Source: Bacillus sp. es.034 (GTDB lineage: Bacteria > Bacillota > Bacilli > Bacillales > Bacillaceae_B). Taken from it: a stretch of DNA of 64,000 bases. This document shows positions 33,060-43,099 of this stretch, in pieces. Position 1 is the stretch's first letter, and each line of letters begins with the position of its first letter. Both the position numbers and the translations under genes were made by a program. The notes under the pieces are model-generated. The model made no database searches. It worked only from the letters and a program-made list of their open reading frames with translations, and had not been told where the DNA came from. Location of the stretch: positions 3,694,001-3,758,000 of the forward strand of contig NZ_PDIY01000001.1 of assembly GCF_002563655.1 (NCBI RefSeq). The letters are read 5' to 3'.

Positions 33060-34922
33060 TTAGCAGTATTCACAAAATTCGAGTTCTCGTTTGAGTTCAT
33101 CGACGTATTCTTTTGAGCCTGTGACAATCAGGCGGTCATTCATGTGAAGTTCTGTATCCCCATGGGGAACGATGGAGTCCTTCCCCCTGAAGATACGGAC
33201 GAAGATGACGTCTCCCGTGAATGGGAATTTCCGGAGTGTCATTCCTTCAAACTGACTGTTCAACATGCGGATTTCGTAAAGGGATGTTTCTTGATTGGTC
33301 AAGATGCTCATGACGGATGGAGATTCAATGAGCGCCCTTAATAAAGCTTTCGTAGATAAGAATACAGAATAAACTTCAATATCCTGTTCACGAAGACTTT
33401 CATGCAGATCAGGGCTTTCCACCCTTACGATCACACGACCTACTCCATACTCTTTTGCCGTCACTGCCAGTGTTGCATTCACCTCTTCATCCCCAGTTGA
33501 AATCACGATGATATCCGATTCAAAGATATCCTTCTCTTCCAGTGTGCCGAGATCATAATCATCGATTTCATGGATATCAAACAGTGAATCAGCGATACTT
33601 CGATCTGATTTATCCTGTTTCGTATGATACAGGACCGGTTCGTACAAGGAGGATTGAAGCTCCCTTGAAACGGGCATTGTCAATTGGTTGGCACCCAGGA
33701 ATGTAATTTTCAGCTTCTTCTCTTTGGCACTTTCCCGCGGGAAAAGCTTCTTAAAGATGATTGGTGTGATGATACATGTAATCACGGCCACCAGAATGAG
33801 CGTCCCACTCATTTGAGGGGTGATAATTTCAATTCTCTCTGCGATCTTTGCAGCAGCAATCACCAACGACAGAGTTGACGTAAGGAGAAATGCTGAAGCG
33901 ATCGTCGTTTTCGTATCATACCAGTACCTCAATAAATATACCGGGATGATCTTCGAAACGAGGAAGGCAAGAACCAATAATGGAATGAGTAAAAGCATCT
34001 TCTTGTCACTCAGTAGTGACCCAAGGTCCAGCTCCACACCGATCATCACGAAAAAGATCGGGATTAAAAATCCATATCCAAATGAATCAAGCTTATGAAC
34101 CATCTCCTGATTTGGTGCAAGTAAAGAAACAAGTACACCGGCAAGGAAAGCTCCCAGAATGTTCTCGGCACCCACGGTCTCTGACACGGCCACCAGTAAC
34201 ATGATCAAGGTAAAGACCGCACGTGTACCGATTTGAACTGTACCGGTCGATAGACTTTTGATGAAAGAGTTATTCTTCAGCCTCTTGGCGAGGAAGTATA
34301 GTAGCAGACCTACTCCAAAGAGGATCAGTAGAAGCCACATATTCCCGTGTCCTTCTCCATAAAGAGAAACGAACACAGCAAGTAAAATCATGGTCACCAG
34401 GTCGGCGATGACCGCTACGAGCAGAATGATCTGTCCGATTGCACTTTTCGAGATATGTGCCTCTTTCAGCGTTGGTACCACGACACCAAGGGATATCGTG
34501 GAAATAATCAGTGTCATCAAGAACGCATTATCAATGAGCCCAAACAGGACAAACAGATAAGACAGCCCCAGAGACACAAAGAAAATACCGATAAAAATGA
34601 TAATCGCCAATTTCAAGCGGTTTGGTTCTTCTTTACCACTCGGCAAAAGCTCTTTTTTCTTTTTCCCGCCTGAAAAAGCCGTGAAATCAATTTCAAGACC
34701 GCTTAAGAACATGAGGAAGATAAACCCCAGGGTAGATAATGTCTCAAGCCACATGTCCTGTTGGACGAGATTAAACCCGCTCTTTCCTATAACCAATCCC
34801 ATGATGATCTCCGCGATGACGACCGGGATGAAATTCAACTTAAATTTATGCAGCAAAATGGGAGTTAAAAAAGCTACCATGATGACGATCACAAGGGATG
34901 CAACAGATGCATGTTGTTCCAT
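33060..34922 (-). CDS. yjbQ: Monovalent cation:proton antiporter (CPA2) with RCK domains, YjbQ
   Basis: A 620-aa membrane protein: about twelve membrane helices (residues 5-395) of the KefB/CPA2 exchanger fold with SGLEIDF and ADLVTMILLAVF, followed by a TrkA-N-type RCK domain (KKLKITFLGANQLTMPVSREL... to about 540) and a TrkA-C domain. It likely exports potassium or sodium for protons. The RCK glycine motif is atypical (GANQLTMPV), so nucleotide control may differ. Gene order beside the prpE-rluD group matches B. subtilis yjbQ; here mgtE follows upstream on the same strand. Confidence 0.92.
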   Translation of the reverse strand: MEQHASVASLVIVIMVAFLTPILLHKFKLNFIPVVIAEIIMGLVIGKSGFNLVQQDMWLETLSTLGFIFLMFLSGLEIDFTAFSGGKKKKELLPSGKEEPNRLKLAIIIFIGIFFVSLGLSYLFVLFGLIDNAFLMTLIISTISLGVVVPTLKEAHISKSAIGQIILLVAVIADLVTMILLAVFVSLYGEGHGNMWLLLILFGVGLLLYFLAKRLKNNSFIKSLSTGTVQIGTRAVFTLIMLLVAVSETVGAENILGAFLAGVLVSLLAPNQEMVHKLDSFGYGFLIPIFFVMIGVELDLGSLLSDKKMLLLIPLLVLAFLVSKIIPVYLLRYWYDTKTTIASAFLLTSTLSLVIAAAKIAERIEIITPQMSGTLILVAVITCIITPIIFKKLFPRESAKEKKLKITFLGANQLTMPVSRELQSSLYEPVLYHTKQDKSDRSIADSLFDIHEIDDYDLGTLEEKDIFESDIIVISTGDEEVNATLAVTAKEYGVGRVIVRVESPDLHESLREQDIEVYSVFLSTKALLRALIESPSVMSILTNQETSLYEIRMLNSQFEGMTLRKFPFTGDVIFVRIFRGKDSIVPHGDTELHMNDRLIVTGSKEYVDELKRELEFCEYC

Positions 34923-34943
34923 TCATATTTCCCCCTATTCTCT

Positions 34944-36341
34944 CTATATTAGGTAATTCATAAACAATGTCGCTAATCCAAGATATATTAATGTACTGAT
35001 GATATCATTGATCGTCGTGATAAAAGGACCGGAAGCGACGGCCGGATCCACTTTTAGCTTGTGCATCATGAGGGGCACTAATGTACCTGCGAGTGTGGCA
35101 ACGAAAAGTGAAATCAATACGGAGACGCCGACAAGGATCCCTAAAAAGAATTCGCCTTTCCACACGTACACAATGATGCTGACCACAATCCCGCAGGTAG
35201 TCCCGGTAATCAGCCCTGTTCCCGCTTCACGAAAGACAAGGGACATCTTGTTTTCCTTTTCCAGGTCACCTGTGGCAATCCCCCTCACGGCAACGGCGAG
35301 TGCCTGAGTTCCAGTATTTCCTGCCATCCCGGCAATCAATGGAATAAACACGGCAAGGATGGCCACTTTATCCAACGTATCTTCAAACCTTCCGATGAGG
35401 CTTGCAGTGAACATTCCGAGGAATAGTAAGGCGATAAGCCACGGGAGACGCTTCTTGGCCGCATTTATAGGACTTCTGTCAATGGAATCCAGATCGGCGA
35501 TACCAGCAAGTTTAGAGTAATCATCGGACGCCTCTTCTTCCATGACGTCCATGATGTCATCTACCGTAATGATCCCAAGCAGATGATGTTGAAAATCAAC
35601 AACGGGCAGGGCAAGGAAGTCGTAATCCTTCATCTGCCGTGCGACAGCTTCCTGATCTTCGCTGACACCGACGGCCATGACACGTCCACTCATAATTTCA
35701 CCGATCATCACATCATCATGACTGATGATCAAATCCCTGAGGGAGATGACCCCTACAAGCTTTTTGTCATCATCCACCACATAGATATAATAAATCGTTT
35801 CCGCATTGGGGGCTTCATTTTTCAATATATACATGGCAGACCTGACCGTCTGGTTCTTTGAAATCGCCACGAACTCTGTGGTCATGATACTACCAGCTGT
35901 GTATTCTTCATAATGCAGTAACTCTTTGATCTCTTTAGCCGATTCATCATTCATGATTGTCAAATAACTGACAACCTGATCTTTATCCAGCTCATTCAAG
36001 ACATCCACCGCGTCATCGGCATACATATTAGAAAGCATTTCGGCTGCGTATGTAGGATTCATTTCGGCCAGGATATCCTGATAATCTTCTTCATCTATAT
36101 CCAGACTTTCAAAAAGATCAGCCATTTCTTCCGGTGAAAGATAATGATAAAGCCGGCTTCGTAAGTCTTCATCTATTTTAGAGAAAAACTTTGCTTGATC
36201 ATAAGAGTGTAATTGAACAAATTCTGAACGAAACAAATCCAGATTTTCTTCCTGAAGGGCTCTAATGAGAAGGTCTTCATCATACATTTCCTGTTCCTGC
36301 TTATCTCTGTCATTCTCCTGTTCTTGAGTTACCTCAGACAT
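34944..36341 (-). CDS. mgtE: Magnesium transporter MgtE
   Basis: Homodimeric Mg2+ channel of 465 aa with the full layout: N-terminal superhelical domain (MSPEEMADLFESLDIDEED, residues about 25-135), a CBS pair (about 140-265; TVRSAMYILKNEA, GIITVDDIMDVMEEE) and five membrane helices with the selectivity region PLIAGMAGNTGTQALAVAVRGIA. GTG 36350 abuts the binding site, so ATG 36341 is chosen. No M-box magnesium riboswitch is seen upstream. Mg2+ binding to the N/CBS domains closes the pore. Confidence 0.95.
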   Translation of the reverse strand: MSEVTQEQENDRDKQEQEMYDEDLLIRALQEENLDLFRSEFVQLHSYDQAKFFSKIDEDLRSRLYHYLSPEEMADLFESLDIDEEDYQDILAEMNPTYAAEMLSNMYADDAVDVLNELDKDQVVSYLTIMNDESAKEIKELLHYEEYTAGSIMTTEFVAISKNQTVRSAMYILKNEAPNAETIYYIYVVDDDKKLVGVISLRDLIISHDDVMIGEIMSGRVMAVGVSEDQEAVARQMKDYDFLALPVVDFQHHLLGIITVDDIMDVMEEEASDDYSKLAGIADLDSIDRSPINAAKKRLPWLIALLFLGMFTASLIGRFEDTLDKVAILAVFIPLIAGMAGNTGTQALAVAVRGIATGDLEKENKMSLVFREAGTGLITGTTCGIVVSIIVYVWKGEFFLGILVGVSVLISLFVATLAGTLVPLMMHKLKVDPAVASGPFITTINDIISTLIYLGLATLFMNYLI

Positions 36342-36559
36342 CCAATACACCCTCCTTCATAACTTGATTGAATATAGTCGTAATAATACTAGCAAATCTC
36401 AATACAATTGTCTCTTATGAAATCATAACCATCTATGTATTCCTTTGCTTAAATATGTCATACTAATGCCAGACGAATCATGAACACAGGAATTGCTGAA
36501 TCATTAATATGTCATAAAATACGTGAAAAGAAAAGGAAAAAGGCAGGTAAGGAAGTGGG

Positions 36560-37303
36560 ATGATGATGAAAATTGATATTATCGGTGATGTTCATGGCTG
36601 TTTTACCGAATTTAGAGAGTTGACGAGGAAGCTTGGGTATGAATGGGACAGCGGTCTTCCAGTTCATCCCCATGGAAGGAAACTCGGTTTCGTAGGAGAC
36701 CTGACGGATCGGGGACATCACTCCCTTGAGATGATCTCGACAGTATACGGCCTTTTTCAAAAAGATATTGTATATTATGTCCCAGGGAACCATTGCAATA
36801 AGCTTTAACGTTATTTCTTAGGGAACAACGTGAAAATCCTTCACGGGCTGGAAACAACCGTGGCAGAACTGAGTGCCCTCACTCAAAAAGAAAGAAATCG
36901 CTATCGGGATATGTTCATCGAATTGTATGAACAATCTCCTTTGTACCATATATTGGATAAAGGAAAGCTGATCCTTGCCCATGCAGGCATCAAAGAAGGA
37001 CTAATCGGAAAACAATCGAATCGGGTCAAAACTTTTGTCCTTTATGGAGACATAACAGGAGAAAAGAACGAAGACGGTACCCCTGTTAGAAAAGACTGGG
37101 CACGTGACTATCAGGGCGATGCATGGATCGTATACGGTCACACCCCGGTGAAAGAAGCACGCATCATCAATAAAACGGCAAACATCGATACAGGTGCCGT
37201 GTTTGGCGGAATGCTTTCTGCATTTAGATACCCTGAACTGGAAGTAGTGAATGTTGCATCAAGCATGCCTCTTGTGGCGGAGAAGTTTCGAGAAGTTGAA
37301 TGA
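36560..37303 (+). pseudogene. prpE: prpE (bis(5'-nucleosyl)-tetraphosphatase), interrupted by an in-frame stop
   Basis: The two parts, 36560-36808 and 36830-37303, are in the same frame and together give a 247-codon Ser/Thr-phosphatase-fold protein that hydrolyses Ap4A. The first part has GDVHG, GDLTDRG and GNHCNK metal motifs, the second AHAGI and YGHTPV. Between them a single TAA (36806-36808) sits where relatives have Tyr (NKL-Tyr-RY), so one base change explains it. A GTG at 36830 with a weak GGGA could allow reinitiation, but neither half alone would hold the full active site. A sequencing error is the alternative. Confidence 0.88.
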
Positions 37304-37322
37304 GTTTTTTTGCTGTCTAAAT

Positions 37323-37362
37323 AAAAAGAGATCCCCTTCAGTCTAACTGAGAGGGATCTTTT
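37323..37362. terminator. Bidirectional terminator
   Basis: AAAGAGATCCC / GGGATCTTTT type stem with inner CAGT/ACTG pairing between prpE and the convergent pseudouridine synthase. Confidence 0.87.
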
Positions 37363-38251
37363 ACTGCCTATCAAGCAGCATCCTCATATCACCCGGCAAG
37401 GGGCACTCCAAGTTCATCCATTCTTTTATGATCGGGTGGAAAAAGTGCAGTCTTTTACAATGAAGGGCCTGTCTGCCTATCAGATGAACACTTCCCCCAT
37501 ATAAATCATCTCCTGCAAGAGGATGGCCCAAGAAAGAAAGATGAACCCGGATCTGATGGGTCCTGCCTGTTTCCAGCTTCAATTCCAGGTGTGCAAATTC
37601 AGGAAACTGCCTTTCCACCCTGTAATGGGTCAGGGCATATTGTCCATCTGACCTCACTTCTCTTTCAATGATGCTGTCGGATTTCCTTCCGATCGGCTCT
37701 TCTATCGTCCCGGATCCCTTCATCACCCCTTCTGCAAAGGCTTCATATGTCCGGTGGATTTCCCTTTCCTTCTGCTGAAGGCTGAAGAGGTGATGAACGT
37801 GCCGGTGTTTTGCCACAAGTACCAGTCCCGATGTGTCTTTATCCAATCTGGTAACGATGTGTACCGTTGAAGTGAGGTCCATTCCTTTGAAATATCCTAA
37901 TATGGCGTTCGCAAGACTTCCTGTCGGCTCTTCTTTCGTGGGGATCGTTTTCATTCCCCACGGTTTGTCCAAAACAAGCACATTATCATCTTCGTAAACG
38001 ATTGAGAGTGGGATCTTTTCTGCCACCAGCGTTTCACTTGCTCTTTCTTCAGGAAATCTCACTTCAAGAAGATCTCCTGCAGTAAGTGGATGCCGGACAT
38101 TTTCTTCTTTTCCATTGAGGGTGATCCTTCCTCCGTCATACTTGACTGCCGTCAATGTACGCTTTGACAAATGCTGATCAATCAGAAACTCTCTCATCAG
38201 CATCCCTTCATAGGTTGAAGGGATGCACCATTTTAGCGTATATCCCTTCAA
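37361..38251 (-). CDS. yjbO: RluD-family pseudouridine synthase YjbO
   Basis: A 296-aa enzyme that converts uridine to pseudouridine in RNA. The catalytic Asp137 is in TRLDKDTSGLVLVAKH; the C-terminal GRTHQIRVHLSFLGHPLAGDDLYGG motif is complete. An S4-like N-terminal part (residues 12-65) is present. It starts with TTG 38251, 14 bases after the NAD kinase stop, with AAAGGGG upstream. The exact rRNA or tRNA target of this paralogue cannot be assigned. Confidence 0.92.
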   Translation of the reverse strand: MKGYTLKWCIPSTYEGMLMREFLIDQHLSKRTLTAVKYDGGRITLNGKEENVRHPLTAGDLLEVRFPEERASETLVAEKIPLSIVYEDDNVLVLDKPWGMKTIPTKEEPTGSLANAILGYFKGMDLTSTVHIVTRLDKDTSGLVLVAKHRHVHHLFSLQQKEREIHRTYEAFAEGVMKGSGTIEEPIGRKSDSIIEREVRSDGQYALTHYRVERQFPEFAHLELKLETGRTHQIRVHLSFLGHPLAGDDLYGGSVHLIGRQALHCKRLHFFHPIIKEWMNLECPLPGDMRMLLDRQ

Positions 38252-38265
38252 CTCACCATTCCCCT

Positions 38266-39063
38266 TTATTCATCCGCTACAAATGAATCATGCACCCGTT
38301 TCCAGAACGGGAAAGGACGGAAGCGTGCAAAGCGGATTTTCTCATCTGCGACACGATATTGAATGCTTTTCACGTCTTTATGAAGGAGGGAAAGATGATC
38401 GATCGTCACCAGGAAATCAGGTCCATTCACAGGCTTCAGCATGCATGTATGATGTGCAGGTAAAATGAGCGACGATCCGATGGTACGGAATACCCGATTA
38501 TTGATGGAAGCCATTTCAGCGAATTGAATGGCGGGTAAGGACGGGTGAATGATCGCCCCTCCAAGTGCCTTATTATATGCCGTACTGCCTGAAGGAGTGG
38601 ACAGGCATAATCCGTCGCCCCTGAATCTTTCAAAATGCTGCCCCCGGATTTCCACATCCATCACCAGGGTCCCTTCGACGCTTTTGACCGTTGATTCATT
38701 CAATGCAAGATAACGGGTTTCTTTTCCACCGTGTTGATAACGGATAATCGTCTCCAATAGTGGATATTCAATGATCTGATACGGTGTCTTGGCGATGGCA
38801 ATGACAAGCTTCTCGATTTCTTCCGGCACCCAGTCTGCATAAAAGCCGAGGTGCCCCGTATGTACACCCACAAAGGCCGTCTTATCAAGCCTTGATCTAT
38901 AGCGGTGAAAAGCATATAGCAGTGTACCGTCCCCACCGACTGAAATGACGATGTCGGGTTGATCATCATCATAGATCAGGTTGAAATCCTGGAGATATGT
39001 TCTCATTTTATGCATCAGTGTGTTGGACTTTGAATCACCTTTTGATGTAATAGCGAACTTCAT
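38266..39063 (-). CDS. nadK: NAD kinase
   Basis: ATP-dependent kinase (265 aa) making NADP from NAD. The GGDGT motif is at residues 43-47 and the second conserved region reads [16 protein letters not shown], with [13 protein letters not shown] between. GAGGGGG precedes ATG 39063. It lies five bases downstream of the alarmone synthetase gene and 14 upstream of yjbO, one operon as in B. subtilis yjbM-N-O. Confidence 0.95.
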   Translation of the reverse strand: MKFAITSKGDSKSNTLMHKMRTYLQDFNLIYDDDQPDIVISVGGDGTLLYAFHRYRSRLDKTAFVGVHTGHLGFYADWVPEEIEKLVIAIAKTPYQIIEYPLLETIIRYQHGGKETRYLALNESTVKSVEGTLVMDVEIRGQHFERFRGDGLCLSTPSGSTAYNKALGGAIIHPSLPAIQFAEMASINNRVFRTIGSSLILPAHHTCMLKPVNGPDFLVTIDHLSLLHKDVKSIQYRVADEKIRFARFRPFPFWKRVHDSFVADE

Positions 39064-39067
39064 TCAT

Positions 39068-39721
39068 TTACCCCCTCTGTTTAGGTTCAGAGCCACGCTG
39101 GTCTTTTTCCTTTTTGTTTGTGAAAATGACCTGGGCTTCCTGGATTTCTTCCCGGATCAAACTCATTTCTTCATCCAGTCTGAAGGCCGCTTCGGCAGCA
39201 CTTTGCAGACGGTGACGGATCTGTTCAGGAATTTGTCCACTGTACTTATAATTCAACGAATGTTCGATCGTAGCCCAGAAATTCATCGAAAGCGTACGGA
39301 TTTGAATTTCTACCAGGATGTTCTTTTCTCCGTGAATCGTTTGTACCGGATAGTCGATGACCACATGATAAGAACGATATCCACTTTGTTTCTTATGGGT
39401 CACATAGTCTCTTTCTTCAATAATTGTAAAATCTTTGCGCCCCCGGAGCTTTTCCACCACCACATGAATATCCTCTACAAATTGACACATCATTCTCAAT
39501 CCTGCGATGTCCTGCAATTCTGTTCCAATGTTGGATAGCTCTATTCCTTTTTGATTTGCTTTATCAAGGATACTCGCAATCGGTTTCACTCTGCCTGTCA
39601 CGAATTCAATGGGGGAATGGGTGTTATGAAGTTCATATTCTCCCCTCATCCCCTTAAGCTTAATCTTCAATTCATCAACCGCTTGCTTGTAGGGAGCCAA
39701 AAATTGTTCCCAGTGATTCAT
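39068..39721 (-). CDS. relQ: Small alarmone synthetase (RelQ/SasB type, YjbM)
   Basis: A 217-aa stand-alone (p)ppGpp synthetase without hydrolase or TGS/ACT domains. Motifs: EFVTGRVKPIASILDKANQKG, DIAGLRMMCQF, RDYVTHKKQSGYRSYHVVI and EIQIRTLSMNFWATIEHSLNYKY, which together form the GTP/ATP synthetase site. The open frame extends to 39751, but ATG 39721 with GAGGTG is the likely start. Head of the nadK-yjbO operon; RelQ enzymes form tetramers activated by pppGpp. Confidence 0.94.
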   Translation of the reverse strand: MNHWEQFLAPYKQAVDELKIKLKGMRGEYELHNTHSPIEFVTGRVKPIASILDKANQKGIELSNIGTELQDIAGLRMMCQFVEDIHVVVEKLRGRKDFTIIEERDYVTHKKQSGYRSYHVVIDYPVQTIHGEKNILVEIQIRTLSMNFWATIEHSLNYKYSGQIPEQIRHRLQSAAEAAFRLDEEMSLIREEIQEAQVIFTNKKEKDQRGSEPKQRG

Positions 39722-39740
39722 TCCCCTCACCTCTAAACGC

Positions 39741-40115
39741 CTACTTTTCAAGAAATACGTTCTCTACCTTTTTAACCATTTCGTCACCGTAGTTCCCGTT
39801 TCCTTCTATATTATCTATAAGATAATCAAGCTCTTCTATGAATTGTGCTAATTCCAGTGAATCTTTTTCACTTTTTGCCACGACTGCCGCTTTTTCTTGA
39901 AGGGCTTTTTTTAATTCCGGCCAGATTGACTCTTCCAAATATAAGTATACATATTCCTCTTCATTTTCAGCTAAGTATACGAAAGCATAGCGATCGGAAT
40001 CTGCAATGATCTGACCTGCCGCCGTTGTACCTTTTAAGAGCTCCGACTGGTCCGTATGTAAGTATAAAGTTCCGTTTTCATATGTTGTGTGATTAAATTG
40101 AACAATTTTCCTCAT
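39741..40115 (-). CDS. yjbL: UPF0738 family protein YjbL
   Basis: A 124-aa acidic cytosolic protein matching the UPF0738/YjbL type, lying just upstream of the alarmone synthetase in the same order as B. subtilis. It has a beta-rich first half (FNHTTYENGTLYLHTDQSELLKGTTAAGQIIADS) and helical second half (YLEESIWPELKKALQEKAAVV). ATG 40115 is preferred because upstream ATG 40127 touches the GGAAGG site. No function is known. Confidence 0.86.
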   Translation of the reverse strand: MRKIVQFNHTTYENGTLYLHTDQSELLKGTTAAGQIIADSDRYAFVYLAENEEEYVYLYLEESIWPELKKALQEKAAVVAKSEKDSLELAQFIEELDYLIDNIEGNGNYGDEMVKKVENVFLEK

Positions 40116-40243
40116 GCTTTTCTTCATCCTTCCATTAAACAATCAGTATCATTTTAACATAAGAAAACCATTTCATCTAAATATTGAAGTTCCCTTTTAT
40201 TAAAGAGATAATAGAGGAAGTATGCAAGGAAAGGATGCTTGTG

Positions 40244-40831
40244 ATGGCACAGGAAATTGAAATTGAATTTAAGAATCTTGTAACAGAAGAAGAATTCACC
40301 CGATTGACTTCACATTTTCATATAAATGAGGAAGATTTCATTTCTCAGGATAATCATTATTTCGATACACCGGATTATCAATTAAAGGAGAAGCAGTCTG
40401 CCCTCCGAATCCGGGAGAAAAACGGGACGTATACGTTGACTTTAAAGACCCCGTTAAAAGAAGATCTCCTGGAGACGAATCAACCCTTATCAATAAATCA
40501 ATCAGAATCACTTATAAAAGAGGGCATATTTCCAAAAGGAGAAGTCAGAGATGTGCTGAAGTCCCTTTCCATTCCTTATGAATCCCTGCAACACTTTGGG
40601 ACACTTTCAACCAGCAGGGCGGAAATCCCTTATAGGGGTGGACTACTTGTTTTCGACCAAAGCTCTTATCTGCAAAAGGAAGACTATGAGCTCGAATATG
40701 AAGTGAAAGAACGTACATCTGGCAAAGCGATTTTTCTGGAATTACTCAAGCATCATCAGATCCCGCTTCGTCAGACAGATAATAAAATCAAACGTTTTTA
40801 CTTGGAAAAATTAAAGCAGGATCGATCATGA
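40244..40831 (+). CDS. yjbK: CYTH-domain protein YjbK
   Basis: A 195-aa CYTH (triphosphate tunnel) protein. The defining N-terminal EIEIEFKN motif is present, with RIREKNGTYTLTLKTP, YELEYEVKE and IKRFYLEKL completing the ring of charged tunnel residues. Such proteins hydrolyse or bind triphosphates with divalent metal. The open frame extends 5' to 40184, but ATG 40244 with AAAGG nine bases upstream matches the domain start. Divergent from yjbL. Confidence 0.91.
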   Translation: MAQEIEIEFKNLVTEEEFTRLTSHFHINEEDFISQDNHYFDTPDYQLKEKQSALRIREKNGTYTLTLKTPLKEDLLETNQPLSINQSESLIKEGIFPKGEVRDVLKSLSIPYESLQHFGTLSTSRAEIPYRGGLLVFDQSSYLQKEDYELEYEVKERTSGKAIFLELLKHHQIPLRQTDNKIKRFYLEKLKQDRS

Positions 40832-40878
40832 CCGATATAGAATAGGAATAAGCGTTTTATTAAAGAGGAGTCAAACGT

Positions 40879-41520
40879 ATGAATGTTCAACAGTTGAAAA
40901 CGATGATGGAGCTTCAAGCCTTGAACAGTCTCGGGTCCGTATCTTCTATCCAGGATAAAGCCGGTCAATCGAATGATTTGTTTCAACAATTATTAACTAG
41001 CGCCCTTCAACCAAGCCTACAAACTATAGATTTGAAACAAACACTTGGAGCCGTCAATGGAGCTCTACTGACCCAATCCGCCAGTTCGGTCCCTATAAGC
41101 ATCAATCCCCTTTCGGCTCTAAACAAGCCGAACTGGAATGCCCCAGAGGAAATTGATGAAATCATCAGCCGTGCAGCGGATCAATATGCCATTCCAAAAA
41201 AATTGATCCAAGCCGTCATTAAACAGGAGTCCAATTTCAATCCGGATGCGGTCAGCCCTGCAGGCGCCACGGGATTGATGCAGCTCATGCCGAGCACCGC
41301 ACGAGGGCTTGGGGTCAACAACATATTCGATCCCGAAGAGAATGTATTTGCCGGTACAAAATATTTAAAGCAAATGCTCGATAAGTACAATGGTGACATC
41401 CACCTTGCACTGGCAGCCTACAATGCAGGTCCCGGAAACGTTGATAAATACAACGGTATCCCACCGTTCAAAGAAACCACCTCCTATGTAAAAAAAGTGA
41501 CGGATCGTTATTTTGCCTAA
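40879..41520 (+). CDS. cwlQ: Lytic transglycosylase (CwlQ/YjbJ type)
   Basis: A 213-aa peptidoglycan-cleaving enzyme with a C-terminal SLT domain (about residues 95-213): catalytic Glu in [33 protein letters not shown] and the [22 protein letters not shown] motif. B. subtilis CwlQ has both muramidase and transglycosylase activity. No classical signal peptide is visible in the first 40 residues ([20 protein letters not shown]), so the export route is unclear. RBS GAGGAG precedes the start. Confidence 0.9.
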   Translation: MNVQQLKTMMELQALNSLGSVSSIQDKAGQSNDLFQQLLTSALQPSLQTIDLKQTLGAVNGALLTQSASSVPISINPLSALNKPNWNAPEEIDEIISRAADQYAIPKKLIQAVIKQESNFNPDAVSPAGATGLMQLMPSTARGLGVNNIFDPEENVFAGTKYLKQMLDKYNGDIHLALAAYNAGPGNVDKYNGIPPFKETTSYVKKVTDRYFA

Positions 41521-41538
41521 CGATCCCGCTATCATTCA

Positions 41539-41575
41539 AAAGCTGGCCGCTCATCTCGAGGCCAGCTTTATTTTA
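41539..41575 (+). terminator. Terminator of cwlQ
   Basis: AAAGCTGGCC / GGCCAGCTTT arms with an 11-base loop, then ATTTTA. Confidence 0.85.
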
Positions 41576-41771
41576 GTTACACAGATGGTCCAATCGACCC
41601 TCATTGTCTCTTCAGCCATATTCCCCATTATTTCATGGGATTTGGAATAGAGTGATAAAAGCAGGCTACACTAATTTAGGAATAATCAGTTGATGTAAGG
41701 CGATTTGTTTGAGATATGAAAGAATGCTTGCTAGAATAAACATACAATCTAAGTAAAAAGGAGTCATTCTT

Positions 41772-42173
41772 ATGGTCGAGAAACCACAAATGCCTTATAA
41801 TCTTATCGGCGAAAAGAAACTCTCCATGCTCGTTGAAGCCTTTTATAATAGAGTATCAAATCATCCTGAGTTAGCACCGATCTTTCCGGATGATTTAACC
41901 GAGACAGTTCGTAAACAGAAACAATTCCTAACTCAATATTTAGGTGGACCGGCTCTTTATACAGAAGAACACGGACACCCCATGCTGCGTGCAAGGCACC
42001 TCCCCTTTCCCATCACAGAATCACGGGCTAAGGCTTGGTTAAGTTGTATGCATGATGCAATGGATGAGGTCAACCTAGAGGGTCCTGTAAGGGATGACTT
42101 TTTTCACAGGCTTGTATTAACCGCCCATCATATGGTGAATACTGAAACACCCAAGGGTCCTTCCATTGACTAG
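41772..42173 (+). CDS. yjbI: Truncated haemoglobin, group II (YjbI)
   Basis: A 133-aa 2-on-2 globin. Proximal His76 lies in MLRARHLPF; the E-helix/CD region has FLTQYLGGPALYTEEHGHPM and a Trp (AKAWLSCM) typical of group II. It binds O2 or other small ligands. It overlaps the start of spxH by eight bases (TTG 42166), so the two are translationally coupled, the same pairing as in B. subtilis, where the partner has a thioredoxin-like fold. Confidence 0.94.
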   Translation: MVEKPQMPYNLIGEKKLSMLVEAFYNRVSNHPELAPIFPDDLTETVRKQKQFLTQYLGGPALYTEEHGHPMLRARHLPFPITESRAKAWLSCMHDAMDEVNLEGPVRDDFFHRLVLTAHHMVNTETPKGPSID

Positions 42174-43032
42174 AACAAATAGCTGGCATCACCTTAAAGG
42201 GTGTGGGCGTGACAAGAAACCTCTGGAAATATATATGTTTGTTGACCCTCTTTGCCCGGAATGCTGGGCGCTTGAACCAATCTTAAAGAAATTGCACATT
42301 GAGTATGGACAATACTTCCGGATCCGCTATATTCTAAGCGGGCAGCTCGCCTCACTGAACCTTGCGACGAAACGGAAGCAGGAAGACCTGGCACAGCAAT
42401 GGGATAAAACAGCGAGTCGCTCCGGCATGTCCTGTGACGGTAGCCTGTGGATTGAGAATCCGATTGATTCACCCTATCTCGCTTCATTCGCCATTAAAGC
42501 GGCAGAACTTCAAGGAAAGCACGCGGGAATCCGCTTTTTACGTTTTTTACAAGAACGAGTATTCCTGCAGAAACAAGATATCTCCAATATCGAGGTACTG
42601 AAGGAATGCGCACAGGCAGCCAAGCTTGATCTTACAGAATTCATGAACGATATCAATTCTTCTTCCGCATCCAAAGCTTTTCAATGTGATGTCAAGATCA
42701 CCTCTGAAATGGAAGTGGAGGAAATTCCGACACTTGTCTTCTTCAATGAGAATATTGAAGATGAGGGACTAAAGATTACAGGATTGTATTCCTATGAGGT
42801 TTATGTACACATCATTGAAGAAATGCTTGCAACTAAGCCGGAAAAACAGCCGTTGCCTCCACTGGATGTCTTCATGAAGTATTATCGGGTTGTCGCATCG
42901 AAGGAAATAGCTGTTGTATACGATCTTTCTGTAGAAGAAGTAGAGAAACAAATGAAGAAATGGACCCTTCAGCAAAAAGTGAAAAAGCTCCCTGCGAAGC
43001 ACGGAACCTTTTGGAAATATATCAGCCAATAA
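42166..43032 (+). CDS. spxH: ClpXP adaptor protein SpxH
   Basis: Adaptor (formerly YjbH; 288 aa) that delivers the regulator Spx to ClpXP for degradation. DsbA/thioredoxin-like fold with a CxxC pair, Cys30-Pro-Glu-Cys33 (DPLCPECWAL), and a cis-Pro loop EEIPTLVFF. It starts with TTG inside the end of yjbI (AAGGG eight bases upstream). Its target, Spx, is encoded 6.4 kb away at 49399 on the opposite strand. Confidence 0.94.
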   Translation: MTRTNSWHHLKGCGRDKKPLEIYMFVDPLCPECWALEPILKKLHIEYGQYFRIRYILSGQLASLNLATKRKQEDLAQQWDKTASRSGMSCDGSLWIENPIDSPYLASFAIKAAELQGKHAGIRFLRFLQERVFLQKQDISNIEVLKECAQAAKLDLTEFMNDINSSSASKAFQCDVKITSEMEVEEIPTLVFFNENIEDEGLKITGLYSYEVYVHIIEEMLATKPEKQPLPPLDVFMKYYRVVASKEIAVVYDLSVEEVEKQMKKWTLQQKVKKLPAKHGTFWKYISQ

Positions 43033-43068
43033 TTATTCTAATATAACTAAATAGCCCTATAAACAAGA

Positions 43069-43099
43069 AAAGCCGATGTTGTTTCCAACATCGGTTTTT
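43069..43099 (+). terminator. Terminator of spxH
   Basis: AGCCGATGTTG / CAACATCGGT stem around TTTC followed by T run. Confidence 0.9.

Noticed and set aside
36351..36559. Searched for an M-box (Mg2+) riboswitch ahead of mgtE
   Set aside because: None of the conserved M-box segments are present; region is short and AT-rich.
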